Numbered from the stretch's first letter, positions 1 through 7,458 are shown. The stretch: DNA of 10,268 bases from Campylobacterales bacterium (GCA_014763905.1 JACXUN010000035.1:1-10268); one strand, 5' to 3'. Notes: generated by a model from the sequence alone, not told the origin. A program made the numbers and translations.

Positions 1-24
1 AATACACAAAAACAAAAGAGTTAT

Positions 25-705
25 ATGTCCAATAGTTACAAAAGAATCGACGCTCATCTTTCGAGTTTGGGATATTGTTCGCGTAGTGAAGCGGTTAGAT
101 TTTTAAAAATGTATGAAGTCAAAATCAACGATATCCGAGTCTATGATCCTAAACAAAAAGCCCATCACGATAACGTGACTGTCCAAGGCGAACCACTCGA
201 CCCTGAAACGCTGACACTGCTGATGAATAAACCAGCAGGGGTGATCTGCTCCCATGCGGATGGGGGTAAGCTGATTTATAGCCTGTTGCCTGAGCGATGG
301 CAGCGACGCAATCCTAAGATATCGACGGTCGGTCGATTGGATATGGATACGACGGGAGCGATTCTACTGACCGATGACGGGAAGCTCAACCACCAGCTTA
401 CCAGTCCCAAGAGCAAAGCCCCCAAAATCTATGAAGCGACATTAGTCACTGAGCTGGCGGGGAATGAGGCTGAGATTTTTGCCAGTGGGACATTGATGCT
501 CAATGGCGAGGATAAACCCCTTTTGCCTGCCAAGATGGAGGTACTCTCTCCTCTTAAAGCCCGTCTTGAGATTTATGAAGGGCGATACCATCAGGTCAAA
601 CGGATGTTTGCAGCAGTGGGCAATAAAGTGGTAGCCCTGCACAGAGTGAGTTTTGATGGATATACGGTAGAAGATCTGCAACCGTCCGAGTATAAGGCGG
701 TTTAG
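25..705 (+). CDS. rsuA: 16S rRNA pseudouridine(516) synthase RsuA
   Basis: Isomerises a single uridine (U516, helix 18) of 16S rRNA to pseudouridine in the cytoplasm. The 226-residue product has an N-terminal S4-like RNA-binding domain (about residues 6-55) and then the pseudouridine synthase domain. The catalytic motif GRLDMDTTG is at 103-111, with the nucleophilic Asp at 106. The C-terminal signature EGRYHQVKRMFAAVGN followed by LHR is nearly identical to E. coli RsuA as I recall it and favours RsuA over RluB/E/F; length is also close to the E. coli enzyme (about 231). The ATG at 25 has an A/G-rich stretch (AAAAGAG) upstream. The gene lies just before the S12 gene; U516 sits in the 530-loop helix that S12 contacts, so the pairing makes functional sense, but rpsL has its own promoter. 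The third codon positions look somewhat more GC-rich than those of the downstream ribosomal genes. Confidence 0.93.
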   Translation: MSNSYKRIDAHLSSLGYCSRSEAVRFLKMYEVKINDIRVYDPKQKAHHDNVTVQGEPLDPETLTLLMNKPAGVICSHADGGKLIYSLLPERWQRRNPKISTVGRLDMDTTGAILLTDDGKLNHQLTSPKSKAPKIYEATLVTELAGNEAEIFASGTLMLNGEDKPLLPAKMEVLSPLKARLEIYEGRYHQVKRMFAAVGNKVVALHRVSFDGYTVEDLQPSEYKAV

Positions 706-771
706 GAAAAATTTGCTCATGATAACTTTTTGTTGACATTTACCTTCCAAAATACAATACATAATAAAGAA

Positions 772-785
772 TTTTTGGGTATAAT
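772..785 (+). promoter_or_regulatory. Probable promoter of the rpsL-rpsG-fusA operon
   Basis: A perfect TATAAT lies at 780-785, directly preceded by TTTTTGGG (772-779). This T-rich-plus-TATAAT form without a -35 box is the usual vegetative promoter in Campylobacter and relatives. Transcription would start near 791-793 and give a leader of about 98 nt before the TTG start of rpsL. A TTGACA at 733-738 is 41 bp upstream, too far to act as its -35. The rest of 706-771 shows no gene. Confidence 0.7.
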
Positions 786-804
786 ATGCACTATTTTTAG
801 ACGC

Positions 805-851
805 TGGAGATCCCAAAAATGCGTTTCAAGACCGTGTTTTTGGGGTTTCCA
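805..851 (+). promoter_or_regulatory. Long stem-loop in the rpsL leader
   Basis: Positions 805-819 pair without interruption with 837-851: 15 base pairs, two of them G-U. Four more pairs form at the top of the stem (820-823 with 833-836, two G-U), leaving a 9-nt loop at 824-832. The hairpin falls wholly between the predicted transcription start and the Shine-Dalgarno at 878-883. It is not terminator-like, because the T run is inside the 3' arm and no U tract follows. Possible roles are autogenous control by a ribosomal protein, an RNase III-type processing site, or mRNA stabilisation. The sequence does not decide between them. Confidence 0.65.
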
Positions 852-889
852 AGTCCAGATTTTAATTCAATTTACAGAAAGGAACTGAA

Positions 890-1264
890 TTGCCTACAAT
901 TAATCAGTTGGTTCGTAACGAACGAAAAAAGGTGGTTAAAAAATCAAAATCACCGGCATTAGTAAGCTGTCCTCAGCGACGAGGTGTATGTACAAGAGTA
1001 TATACCACAACACCAAAAAAACCTAACTCGGCTCTTAGAAAAGTTGCTAAAGTTAGATTAACAAGCGGATTTGAGGTTATCGCCTATATCGGTGGTGAGG
1101 GTCACAACCTTCAAGAGCACTCGATCGTATTGATCCGTGGCGGAAGGGTAAAAGATTTACCAGGGGTTAAGTATCACATTATCCGTGGTGCATTGGATGC
1201 TTCAGGTGTTGCAAAACGAACCGTTGCAAGATCTAAGTATGGTGCAAAACGACCTAAAAAATAG
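890..1264 (+). CDS. rpsL: 30S ribosomal protein S12
   Basis: S12 sits at the decoding centre of the 30S subunit, contacting helices 18 and 44, and governs accuracy of tRNA selection. The 124-residue product matches the usual bacterial length and carries the hallmark [14 protein letters not shown] (39-52) and the [11 protein letters not shown] loop (83-93). Lys43 and Lys88, where substitutions give streptomycin resistance or dependence in other bacteria, are both wild type, and Asp89 (the methylthiolation site in E. coli) is present. The start is TTG at 890, fixed by the conserved N-terminus PTINQLVRN and by AAAGGA at 878-883. It is first in the operon rpsL-rpsG-fusA. TTG is a somewhat unusual start for such a highly expressed gene and may be part of translational tuning along with the leader hairpin. 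Confidence 0.98.
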   Translation: MPTINQLVRNERKKVVKKSKSPALVSCPQRRGVCTRVYTTTPKKPNSALRKVAKVRLTSGFEVIAYIGGEGHNLQEHSIVLIRGGRVKDLPGVKYHIIRGALDASGVAKRTVARSKYGAKRPKK

Positions 1265-1279
1265 TTGATATAAGCGGTT

Positions 1280-1295
1280 ATAGACACAAGTCTAT
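1280..1295 (+). promoter_or_regulatory. Hairpin in the rpsL-rpsG intercistronic spacer
   Basis: ATAGAC (1280-1285) and GTCTAT (1290-1295) form a perfect 6-bp stem with a 4-nt ACAA loop, 16 nt after the rpsL stop. The whole spacer (1265-1375) is 111 nt, unusually long compared with the 14-nt rpsG-fusA gap. In E. coli the S12-S7 spacer of about 96 nt holds the S7 binding site for autogenous translational repression. Position and length make an equivalent role plausible here, but I cannot match the E. coli structure. TTTTG follows the stem, so weak attenuation is an alternative. Confidence 0.35.
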
Positions 1296-1375
1296 TTTGT
1301 TCCAGGTTGGCTCGATAATCCTTAGGGGAGACAACTTGAGTAAATCATTAATTTGAAGATTGAAGGAATTAATAA

Positions 1376-1843
<468 letters not shown>

Positions 1844-1857
1844 GGGTTTAAAGAATT

Positions 1858-3945
1858 ATGGCACGATCACATAAACTCGAAGACGTAAGAAATATCGGTA
1901 TTGCCGCACACATTGATGCGGGTAAAACAACAACAACTGAGCGGATTCTTTTCTATACAGGTGTTGAGCATAAAATCGGTGAGGTTCACGACGGTGGAGC
2001 AACGATGGACTGGATGGAGCAGGAGAAAGAGCGTGGTATTACCATTACTTCAGCTGCGACAACTTGTACATGGTTGGAAAAACAGATCAACATTATCGAC
2101 ACCCCGGGACACGTTGACTTCACCATTGAAGTTGAGCGTTCTATGAGGGTTCTCGACGGTGCAGTATCTGTATTCTGTGCGGTTGGTGGGGTTCAGCCAC
2201 AATCAGAGACCGTATGGAGACAGCGAAACCGATACGGTGTTCCATCAATTGTTTTCGTAAACAAAATGGATAGAACCGGTGCTGATTTTTACGAAGTAGA
2301 ACGACAAATTCGTGACCGACTCAAAGGTAATCCGGTTCCAATTCAGCTTCCAATCGGTGCTGAAGATACTTTCGAAGGTATTGTTGACCTTGTTAAAATG
2401 AAAGAGATCATCTGGGATAAAGATGCGGCTATGGGTTCTGCTTATTATGAGCAAGATATTCGTGAAGAGCTTAAAGATAAAGCGGAAGAGTATCGAGAAA
2501 AAATGATCGAAGCGATCTCTGAAGTTGACGGTAATGAAGCACTTATGGAGAAATTCCTTGAGGGTGAAGAGATCGGTAATGAAGAGATCATTGCAGCGAT
2601 CAAAGCAGCAACAATTCATATGCACATCGTTCCGATGACTTGTGGTTCTGCGTTTAAAAACAAAGGTGTTCAGACACTTCTTGATGCGGTTGTTGCTTAC
2701 TTACCATCACCGGTAGAAGCTCCGGACATCAAAGGTACCATGATGGATGATGAGGAGAAAGAGGTAACGGTTAAATCGACTGATGAGGGACCGTTCGCAG
2801 CTCTTGCATTTAAAATTATGACCGACCCATTTGTTGGACAGTTGACTTTTATCCGTGTATATCGAGGAATTCTTGAGTCCGGTACTTATGCTATCAACTC
2901 AACCAAGAACAAAAAAGAGCGAATCGGTCGTATCATGAAGATGCATGCAATTAAGCGTGAGGAAGTGGATGCAATTTATGCCGGTGAGATCGGTGCGGTT
3001 GTTGGTCTTAAAGATACCACAACAGGAGATACACTCTGTTCAGATAAAGATAAAGTTGTTCTTGAGAGAATGGACTTCCCTGAGCCGGTTATCTCGGTTG
3101 CGGTTGAGCCAAAAACCAAAGCTGACCAAGAAAAAATGGGTATCGCTCTTAATAAATTAGCAGCAGAGGATCCATCATTTAGAGTATCATCTGATGAAGA
3201 GTCTGGTCAAACCATTATTTCAGGTATGGGTGAGCTTCACCTTGAGATTATCGTTGACCGTATGAAACGAGAGTTTAAAGTTGAAGCGGAAGTTGGTGCT
3301 CCAGAGGTTGCTTACCGAGAGACTATCCGAACAGCGGTTAACCAAGAGTACAAGTATGCTAAGCAATCAGGTGGTCGTGGACAATTTGGTCACGTATTCC
3401 TCAAAATTGAGCCACTTGAAGCAGGTACCGGTTATCAGTTCGTAGATGAGATCAAAGGTGGGGTTATTCCAAAAGAGTTTATCGGACCAGTTAACAAAGG
3501 TATCGAAGAGGCAATGGGTCGAGGTATCCAGGCAGGTTATCCGGTTGAAGACGTTAAAGTTACGCTTTATGATGGAAGCTACCACGATGTTGACTCCTCT
3601 GAGATGGCGTTTAAATTAGCAGCTTCTATGGGATTCCGTGAAGGTTGTAAAAAAGCCAACCCAGTTATCCTTGAGCCGCTTATGAAAGTCGAAGTAGAAG
3701 TACCTGAAGATTTCATGGGAGATGTTATTGGTGACATTTCTAAGAGACGTGGACAAGTTAACGGTATGGGTGATCGAGCCGGAAACAAAATTGTTGACGC
3801 TTTCGTACCACTTTCAGAGATGTTTGGTTACTCAACAGACCTTCGATCTATGACACAAGGTCGTGCTACGTATGCAATGGAATTTGACCACTACGAAGAA
3901 GTTCCTGCAAACGTTGCCAAAGAGATTATCGCAAAACGAAACTAA
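1858..3945 (+). CDS. fusA: Elongation factor G
   Basis: Translational GTPase that drives tRNA-mRNA translocation and, with ribosome recycling factor, splits post-termination ribosomes. The 695-residue product has all GTPase motifs: G1 [10 protein letters not shown] (17-26), the RGITI switch I region (59-63), G3 DTPGH (81-85) and G4 NKMD (135-138). Domains II to V follow, including the domain IV segment around [16 protein letters not shown] and a C-terminus of ordinary length. It begins 14 nt after rpsG; the G-rich stretch TAAGGG overlaps the rpsG stop and TAAAGA lies closer to the ATG, so it is likely translationally coupled. It ends the operon, with a terminator-like hairpin 13 nt downstream. 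No resistance-type changes stand out, but I did not compare fusidic-acid positions residue by residue. Confidence 0.98.
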   Translation: MARSHKLEDVRNIGIAAHIDAGKTTTTERILFYTGVEHKIGEVHDGGATMDWMEQEKERGITITSAATTCTWLEKQINIIDTPGHVDFTIEVERSMRVLDGAVSVFCAVGGVQPQSETVWRQRNRYGVPSIVFVNKMDRTGADFYEVERQIRDRLKGNPVPIQLPIGAEDTFEGIVDLVKMKEIIWDKDAAMGSAYYEQDIREELKDKAEEYREKMIEAISEVDGNEALMEKFLEGEEIGNEEIIAAIKAATIHMHIVPMTCGSAFKNKGVQTLLDAVVAYLPSPVEAPDIKGTMMDDEEKEVTVKSTDEGPFAALAFKIMTDPFVGQLTFIRVYRGILESGTYAINSTKNKKERIGRIMKMHAIKREEVDAIYAGEIGAVVGLKDTTTGDTLCSDKDKVVLERMDFPEPVISVAVEPKTKADQEKMGIALNKLAAEDPSFRVSSDEESGQTIISGMGELHLEIIVDRMKREFKVEAEVGAPEVAYRETIRTAVNQEYKYAKQSGGRGQFGHVFLKIEPLEAGTGYQFVDEIKGGVIPKEFIGPVNKGIEEAMGRGIQAGYPVEDVKVTLYDGSYHDVDSSEMAFKLAASMGFREGCKKANPVILEPLMKVEVEVPEDFMGDVIGDISKRRGQVNGMGDRAGNKIVDAFVPLSEMFGYSTDLRSMTQGRATYAMEFDHYEEVPANVAKEIIAKRN

Positions 3946-3957
3946 TCCTCTTCTAAC

Positions 3958-3993
3958 TATTCTCCTGCTTTTAAAGTAGGAGAATACTCCTTT
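3958..3993 (+). terminator. Intrinsic terminator after fusA
   Basis: A 13-bp stem pairs 3958-3970 with 3974-3986 (one G-U pair) around a TTA loop. The outer part is TATTCTCCT against AGGAGAATA. The U tract (CTCCTTTCT) is short and interrupted, so termination may be partial. It lies 13 nt after the fusA stop, where the str operon would be expected to end. Confidence 0.7.
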
Positions 3994-3994
3994 C

Positions 3995-4000
3995 TATAAT
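3995..4000 (+). promoter_or_regulatory. Candidate -10 box for the surface-protein operon
   Basis: TATAAT directly follows the fusA terminator and a T-rich tract (CCTTTC), resembling the promoter form ahead of rpsL. It would give a leader of about 130 nt. The region 4000-4110 is so AT-rich that other -10-like hexamers occur, such as TATTAT near 4080, so the assignment is tentative. Confidence 0.35.
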
Positions 4001-4040
4001 AATATAAAACTCACAGTTCATTTCCTCTAAAAAAATATTT

Positions 4041-4060
4041 TAAAAAATGGTGATTTTTTA
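4041..4060. repeat. All-AT inverted repeat upstream of the surface-protein operon
   Basis: TAAAAAAT (4041-4048) and ATTTTTTA (4053-4060) are perfect 8-bp inverted arms around GGTG. It could be an operator, a UP-like element or a weak RNA hairpin. In such AT-rich DNA part of the match may be chance. Confidence 0.4.
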
Positions 4061-4097
4061 TCTAAATTATAAACATATTATGTTATTATATATTTGA

Positions 4098-4116
4098 TGT
4101 TGTTCTATATACAACA
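4098..4116. promoter_or_regulatory. Inverted repeat TGTTGT-N7-ACAACA ahead of the surface-protein gene
   Basis: Six-base perfect arms (4098-4103 and 4111-4116) with a 7-nt spacer lie 23 nt before the ATG at 4140. The 19-bp dyad has the size of a dimeric regulator site; as RNA it would form a small hairpin just upstream of the GGAGGA Shine-Dalgarno at 4130-4135. No regulator can be named. Confidence 0.4.
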
Positions 4117-4139
4117 ATTTTAAAAGCCTGGAGGACATA

Positions 4140-5804
4140 ATGAAACGATTTAGTAGGCTTATAATAAATGTAACGGCACTTTCGCTTCTTACAACACTAT
4201 ACAGTTGGGGAGTTGTAGCAGACTATCAGTTTGAAACGTGTGATAGAGCAGCTACAGAAATTCAAAATCACGGAAATGTAGATACATTAGTTGGGAAATT
4301 GACCGGTAACGCACAATTAACCAAAGATGAGAGTACCCTTTCTTTATCGGGAAGTGGTGGAATAGAGGTGGATCACCATACTAAATTAGATATGACGGAT
4401 GATATGACACTTTCATTGTGGGTGAATCCTAGTGAGAAAAAAGAGCAAGCTCTGATTACACGGGGAAATAGCAGTGCGGCAGGTGATCGAAAATATGCCG
4501 AAAATGGTGAGTATTTTTTAATATTAACGGATAACGGACATGTGAAATACTTACATAATGGTATCGCTGAAAGCTATTCACAACAGAGCGTGGCAATCAA
4601 TAAATGGACACATATAACAGTTGTACGAAGCGGAATGCAAAAAAAGATTAAATTTTATATCAATGGATCATTTGACAGTCAAAGTGAATATGATACTGAC
4701 GCAGTTTCTTCTTATTCCGAAAAACTCTTAATTGGTACATGTATAGGATGTGCAGCGAATGTGCAAAACTATACAGGAAAAATGGATGAGATCAAACTCT
4801 ATTCTATTGGATTGACACCGGATGAGATAGCTGCTATCTATGAGCGTGAAAAAGATGGTCAACATGCTCGATCAACCTGTTATCACTCTCCAAAACCATT
4901 GGTTGAAGATGATAGTGTTGAAGTTTTTATCAATGGTAGCATTTTAATTGATGTTTTAGCCAATGATATCGATGCCAATAGTAGTGATAGCTGTGAAATT
5001 AACAATACTTCTTTACGATTAGGTGAGATGGATGGTGCAGTACTCAATGAAGAAGGGACTGCACTTACCGTATCCGGTGAAGGGGTATGGCAAGTTCAAA
5101 ACGGTCAAATTCTTTTTGCACCGGAAGAGAACTATTTAGCAACACCGACTGCCATTAACTATAGAGTTTCAGACAGTTGTGGGGTAGAGAGTGAAGCAGC
5201 ATCGGTTAATCTTATTAGAACTATTGTAACTGATGAAGAGGCAGAGAGTGGTAATAGCACCACAATCGGTTCACCGGCTATTATATATGGAGATAAGCTT
5301 TTCCGGATCGGTCACACTGTTTGGTATGATGCCAATGGCAACGGTGTACGTGAGAGCGGAGAAGCCGGTGTAAATGGAGTAATTGTCGTACTTTATGATC
5401 AAAATGGAAGTGTCGTCGAACGGGTTACTACCGATACGAGCGGTCACTATGAGTTTAGCAACATTGAATCGGGCGTATATAGCTTAGGATTTACCAATTT
5501 GCCAACTGGATATCGATTTACTGCACAGTATAGTGGAAACGACCATACCATCGATTCTGATGCGAGTACACTGGGTCGAACTGAACACTTTACATTAAAC
5601 GATGATCAACTTTATATAGATGCCGGATTAATCTGTGATGGAGAGGGAACAAAAGTTTGTAATCCAAATGGATCAGATAATTGTGAGTGCGAAAAGTATG
5701 AAACGTCATCTATCCCAACTATGGGTCAAATAGCACTATGGATATTGTTATGGACTTCATCACTGGTTGGGATGGTGTTATTACCAAAAGAGAGATTAAA
5801 ATAG
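4140..5804 (+). CDS. Secreted multidomain surface protein: LamG, Ig/cadherin-like, SdrD_B-like, IPTL-CTERM-like tail
   Basis: The 554-residue product is probably exported and membrane- or surface-anchored. In order: a signal peptide (1-27, likely cut after VVA); a concanavalin/LamG-like domain (about 28-232) with the typical ending KMDEIKLYSIGLTPDEIAAI; a cadherin/Ig-like module (about 250-360) with the DVLANDID motif; and an SdrD_B-like module (about 389-497) starting IGHTVWYDANGNGVRESGE, where Asp397, Asn399, Asn401 and Glu408 resemble a Ca2+ loop. A four-Cys linker (CDGEG...CNPNG...CEC) follows, and the protein ends in IPTMGQIALW, a hydrophobic helix to about 549, and KERLK. This tail resembles the IPTL-CTERM sorting signal, with IPTM for IPTL and Ile where Trp is usual. 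Strong RBS GGAGGA at 4130-4135. It is followed after 10 nt by an outer-membrane barrel gene. Adhesion, glycan binding or a structural role are all possible. The domain calls are from pattern recognition; the molecular function is unknown. Confidence 0.75.
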   Translation: MKRFSRLIINVTALSLLTTLYSWGVVADYQFETCDRAATEIQNHGNVDTLVGKLTGNAQLTKDESTLSLSGSGGIEVDHHTKLDMTDDMTLSLWVNPSEKKEQALITRGNSSAAGDRKYAENGEYFLILTDNGHVKYLHNGIAESYSQQSVAINKWTHITVVRSGMQKKIKFYINGSFDSQSEYDTDAVSSYSEKLLIGTCIGCAANVQNYTGKMDEIKLYSIGLTPDEIAAIYEREKDGQHARSTCYHSPKPLVEDDSVEVFINGSILIDVLANDIDANSSDSCEINNTSLRLGEMDGAVLNEEGTALTVSGEGVWQVQNGQILFAPEENYLATPTAINYRVSDSCGVESEAASVNLIRTIVTDEEAESGNSTTIGSPAIIYGDKLFRIGHTVWYDANGNGVRESGEAGVNGVIVVLYDQNGSVVERVTTDTSGHYEFSNIESGVYSLGFTNLPTGYRFTAQYSGNDHTIDSDASTLGRTEHFTLNDDQLYIDAGLICDGEGTKVCNPNGSDNCECEKYETSSIPTMGQIALWILLWTSSLVGMVLLPKERLK

Positions 5805-5814
5805 GAGTAATTGA

Positions 5815-6513
5815 ATGAAACAATTAAAATGGTCGATAATGGCACTGTTAATGATAGGAACAGCAGGATATGCGGGAGGAGATCTTGGTCCTCTTACCGT
5901 TTATGAGAGTGAAGACGAGATGGCGGCTGAGCAAGCGGCAACCGTTGAAGAACCGGTTTATGAAACTCCAGAACCACAAAAACCACTGATTGTACCGGCA
6001 CCGCAAGCAGTATCAACCAATGGTTTTTATGCCGGTTTAGGTATCACCGGTGTCAACTATAAAAGTAACTGCGATTGTCCAAAAAATGATACCAAAGATG
6101 TCAACTATGGCGGAACGCTACGGGTTGGATATGACTTCAATCAATATGTAGGGATCGAAGCAAGAGGAACCAAAACCAATGGAGATGCCGATGTAGATCA
6201 TGCCGGTCTCTATGTGAAACCGATGTATCCAATTGCTAATAGTGTCAATCTTTATGGTTTGGCAGGGGTCGCCAAAACGAAAGTCAAAGGGGATTTGCCG
6301 CATGTTGACAGCGAATCGTTTGCAGCCGGAGCGGGTATCGAAGTGGATCTCTCAAATGATGTGCCAAAAGAGGGACGTTACACCAGACCATTTGACGGCA
6401 CCGGAGATCAAGAGACTGGGATTGGTCTATTTGTTGACTATGAAAGAATGATTCTCAAAAATAATGCCCCGGATTTAGATGCTGTATCAGCTGGGGTTAC
6501 TTACGATTTTTAG
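5815..6513 (+). CDS. Small outer-membrane beta-barrel protein
   Basis: The 232-residue product has a signal peptide (1-20, cut after GYA), an acidic then Pro-rich linker (about 30-68) and a C-terminal barrel domain of about 163 residues (70-232) beginning NGFYAGLGITGVNY. The size fits an eight-stranded OmpA/OmpX-like barrel (outer membrane beta-barrel family). It ends VSAGVTYDF, with the terminal aromatic residue required by the BAM-recognised beta-signal. A CDC pair (86-88) lies in what would be the first surface loop. The N-terminal linker ahead of the barrel is longer than in plain OmpX-type proteins and could span periplasm or bind a partner. AGGAG (5803-5807) overlaps the upstream stop codon, so it is likely co-transcribed with the surface protein. 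Its last 17 bases overlap mqnA on the other strand. Ligand or partner unknown. Confidence 0.8.
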   Translation: MKQLKWSIMALLMIGTAGYAGGDLGPLTVYESEDEMAAEQAATVEEPVYETPEPQKPLIVPAPQAVSTNGFYAGLGITGVNYKSNCDCPKNDTKDVNYGGTLRVGYDFNQYVGIEARGTKTNGDADVDHAGLYVKPMYPIANSVNLYGLAGVAKTKVKGDLPHVDSESFAAGAGIEVDLSNDVPKEGRYTRPFDGTGDQETGIGLFVDYERMILKNNAPDLDAVSAGVTYDF

Positions 6514-7147
6514 CGGCTTTTAAAAATTTTTTGAGAGACTTTTTGGCTCGGTAGTCCATATCATAACTGATATGGTCGAGATACCAAAGTAACTGCTTGG
6601 GGGTAATACCCCGGCGATTCGCCTCTTTTTTCAGAATATACTGCGGAATTTTGACAGGAGTTTGTGTGAACTCTTTGGCAAGTTTTTTAACCGTTTTATG
6701 ATGAGAATTAAAACATAAACGGGCAAAAACGAAGGGTAGCGATGTACGGTTAAACCATTCCGTTGCCAAATCAATTCCCTCTCCTCCCTCCAGATAATAT
6801 TTAAGTGCTTTATCTCCGATTATGACTTTGCCTTGAAGATTCAGGAGTTTAGCCAATCGGTTAGAAGTAGCCGACTCTTGATCCATCTGATTTTCTCCCT
6901 CAATCACAAAAACACTGTAAACAGCACGATTGGCAATGATTCCCAGATCGGTACAGGGATAAGGGGATGATTCAACGCTAGAGATGAACCCGGCATGAAC
7001 ATCTCGTCTTCTCAAAGCTTTGTTGATCTGACTGGGAACATTACGTTTATAGTTAAATGCCATTTTGGAAGCAGGGTGTTTGAGACGACGTTTGAGAAAA
7101 AGCTGAAAAGGTAAAAGATTAAGATAGCTTATAGAACCAAATATCAC
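6497..7147 (-). CDS. mqnA: Chorismate dehydratase MqnA (futalosine menaquinone pathway)
   Basis: Dehydrates chorismate to 3-[(1-carboxyvinyl)oxy]benzoate, the first step of the futalosine route to menaquinone used by Helicobacter, Campylobacter and relatives. The 216-residue product has the periplasmic-binding-protein-like fold of this family with SYLNLLPF (7-14), HAGFISSVES (51-60), LGIIANRAVYSV (68-79), VIIGDKAL (108-115) and IDLATEWFNRTSLPFVFA (125-142). It is shorter than many MqnA proteins, but I recall other epsilonproteobacterial versions being similarly short. The start is GTG at 7147 (giving MIFGSISYLN), with AAGG 9 nt upstream. Divergent from moaD and convergent with the barrel gene, overlapping it by 17 nt. 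MqnD also belongs to the same binding-protein superfamily; the YLNLLPF motif favours MqnA. Confidence 0.85.
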   Translation of the reverse strand: MIFGSISYLNLLPFQLFLKRRLKHPASKMAFNYKRNVPSQINKALRRRDVHAGFISSVESSPYPCTDLGIIANRAVYSVFVIEGENQMDQESATSNRLAKLLNLQGKVIIGDKALKYYLEGGEGIDLATEWFNRTSLPFVFARLCFNSHHKTVKKLAKEFTQTPVKIPQYILKKEANRRGITPKQLLWYLDHISYDMDYRAKKSLKKFLKAAKNRK

Positions 7148-7180
7148 TGTAGCTTGCCTTATTTTTCGGGATTAAGCGTA

Positions 7181-7186
7181 ATTATA
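7181..7186 (-). promoter_or_regulatory. -10 box of mqnA
   Basis: Read on the minus strand this is a perfect TATAAT. Transcription would start near 7174, giving a leader of about 27 nt before the GTG at 7147. It is only 12 bp from the opposing -10 box of moaD, so the two promoters overlap. Confidence 0.55.
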
Positions 7187-7198
7187 TCAAACAACTTT

Positions 7199-7204
7199 TA
7201 TAAT
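7199..7204 (+). promoter_or_regulatory. -10 box of the moaD-moaE-moeA operon
   Basis: A perfect TATAAT preceded by CAACTTT, with no good -35, fits the promoter style of the rest of the window. The expected start near 7211 leaves a leader of about 26 nt before the moaD ATG. Polymerases at this and the mqnA promoter would occlude each other. Confidence 0.6.
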
Positions 7205-7236
7205 CTGAGGAATTTCGGACAAAGAAGGTATGAATA

Positions 7237-7458
7237 ATGGTTAAAGTAGAATTTTTGGGTCCCATAAACTGTAAGCCCTTGGAGATCGAAGCAACTACGT
7301 TAGCAGAGGTGGCTGCTGTATTGCAAGAGAGAGAAGAGCTGGAAAAGTGGCTTGATCGGTGTGCCGTCGCGGTTAACGATGAGATGACTAACGATTTGAA
7401 CCGTGTACTTCAGGATGGAGACCGCATTGCTATTTTACCACCGGTATGTGGAGGTTGA
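7237..7458 (+). CDS. moaD: Molybdopterin synthase small (sulfur carrier) subunit MoaD
   Basis: Ubiquitin-like sulfur carrier that delivers thiocarboxylate sulfur to MoaE for conversion of cyclic pyranopterin monophosphate to molybdopterin. The 73-residue product has the usual size and beta-grasp pattern, ending DGDRIAILPPVCGG. The terminal Gly-Gly (72-73) is the site that MoeB-type enzymes adenylate and thiolate. The ATG at 7237 is set by the conserved KVEFLGP start, with AAGG about 9 nt upstream. One base separates its TGA from the moaE ATG, so the two subunits are translationally coupled. MoeB, MoaA and MoaC are not in the window. Confidence 0.93.
   Translation: MVKVEFLGPINCKPLEIEATTLAEVAAVLQEREELEKWLDRCAVAVNDEMTNDLNRVLQDGDRIAILPPVCGG

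Noticed and set aside
733..738. TTGACA as a -35 box for the rpsL promoter
   Set aside because: It is 41 bp from the TATAAT at 780. Closer -10-like hexamers (TACAAT at 753, CATAAT at 760) give spacers of 14 and 21 bp, both poor.
442..816. Minus-strand ORF of 124 codons across the end of rsuA
   Set aside because: It lies antisense to the conserved RsuA C-terminus, has no recognisable motif and no good Shine-Dalgarno.
805..851. Leader hairpin as an intrinsic terminator or a T-box/riboswitch
   Set aside because: No U tract follows the stem, and no T-box or known riboswitch core sequence is visible in the 98-nt leader.
2245..2625. Minus-strand ORF of 126 codons inside fusA
   Set aside because: Low-complexity Phe/Ile-rich translation antisense to conserved EF-G sequence; a composition artefact.
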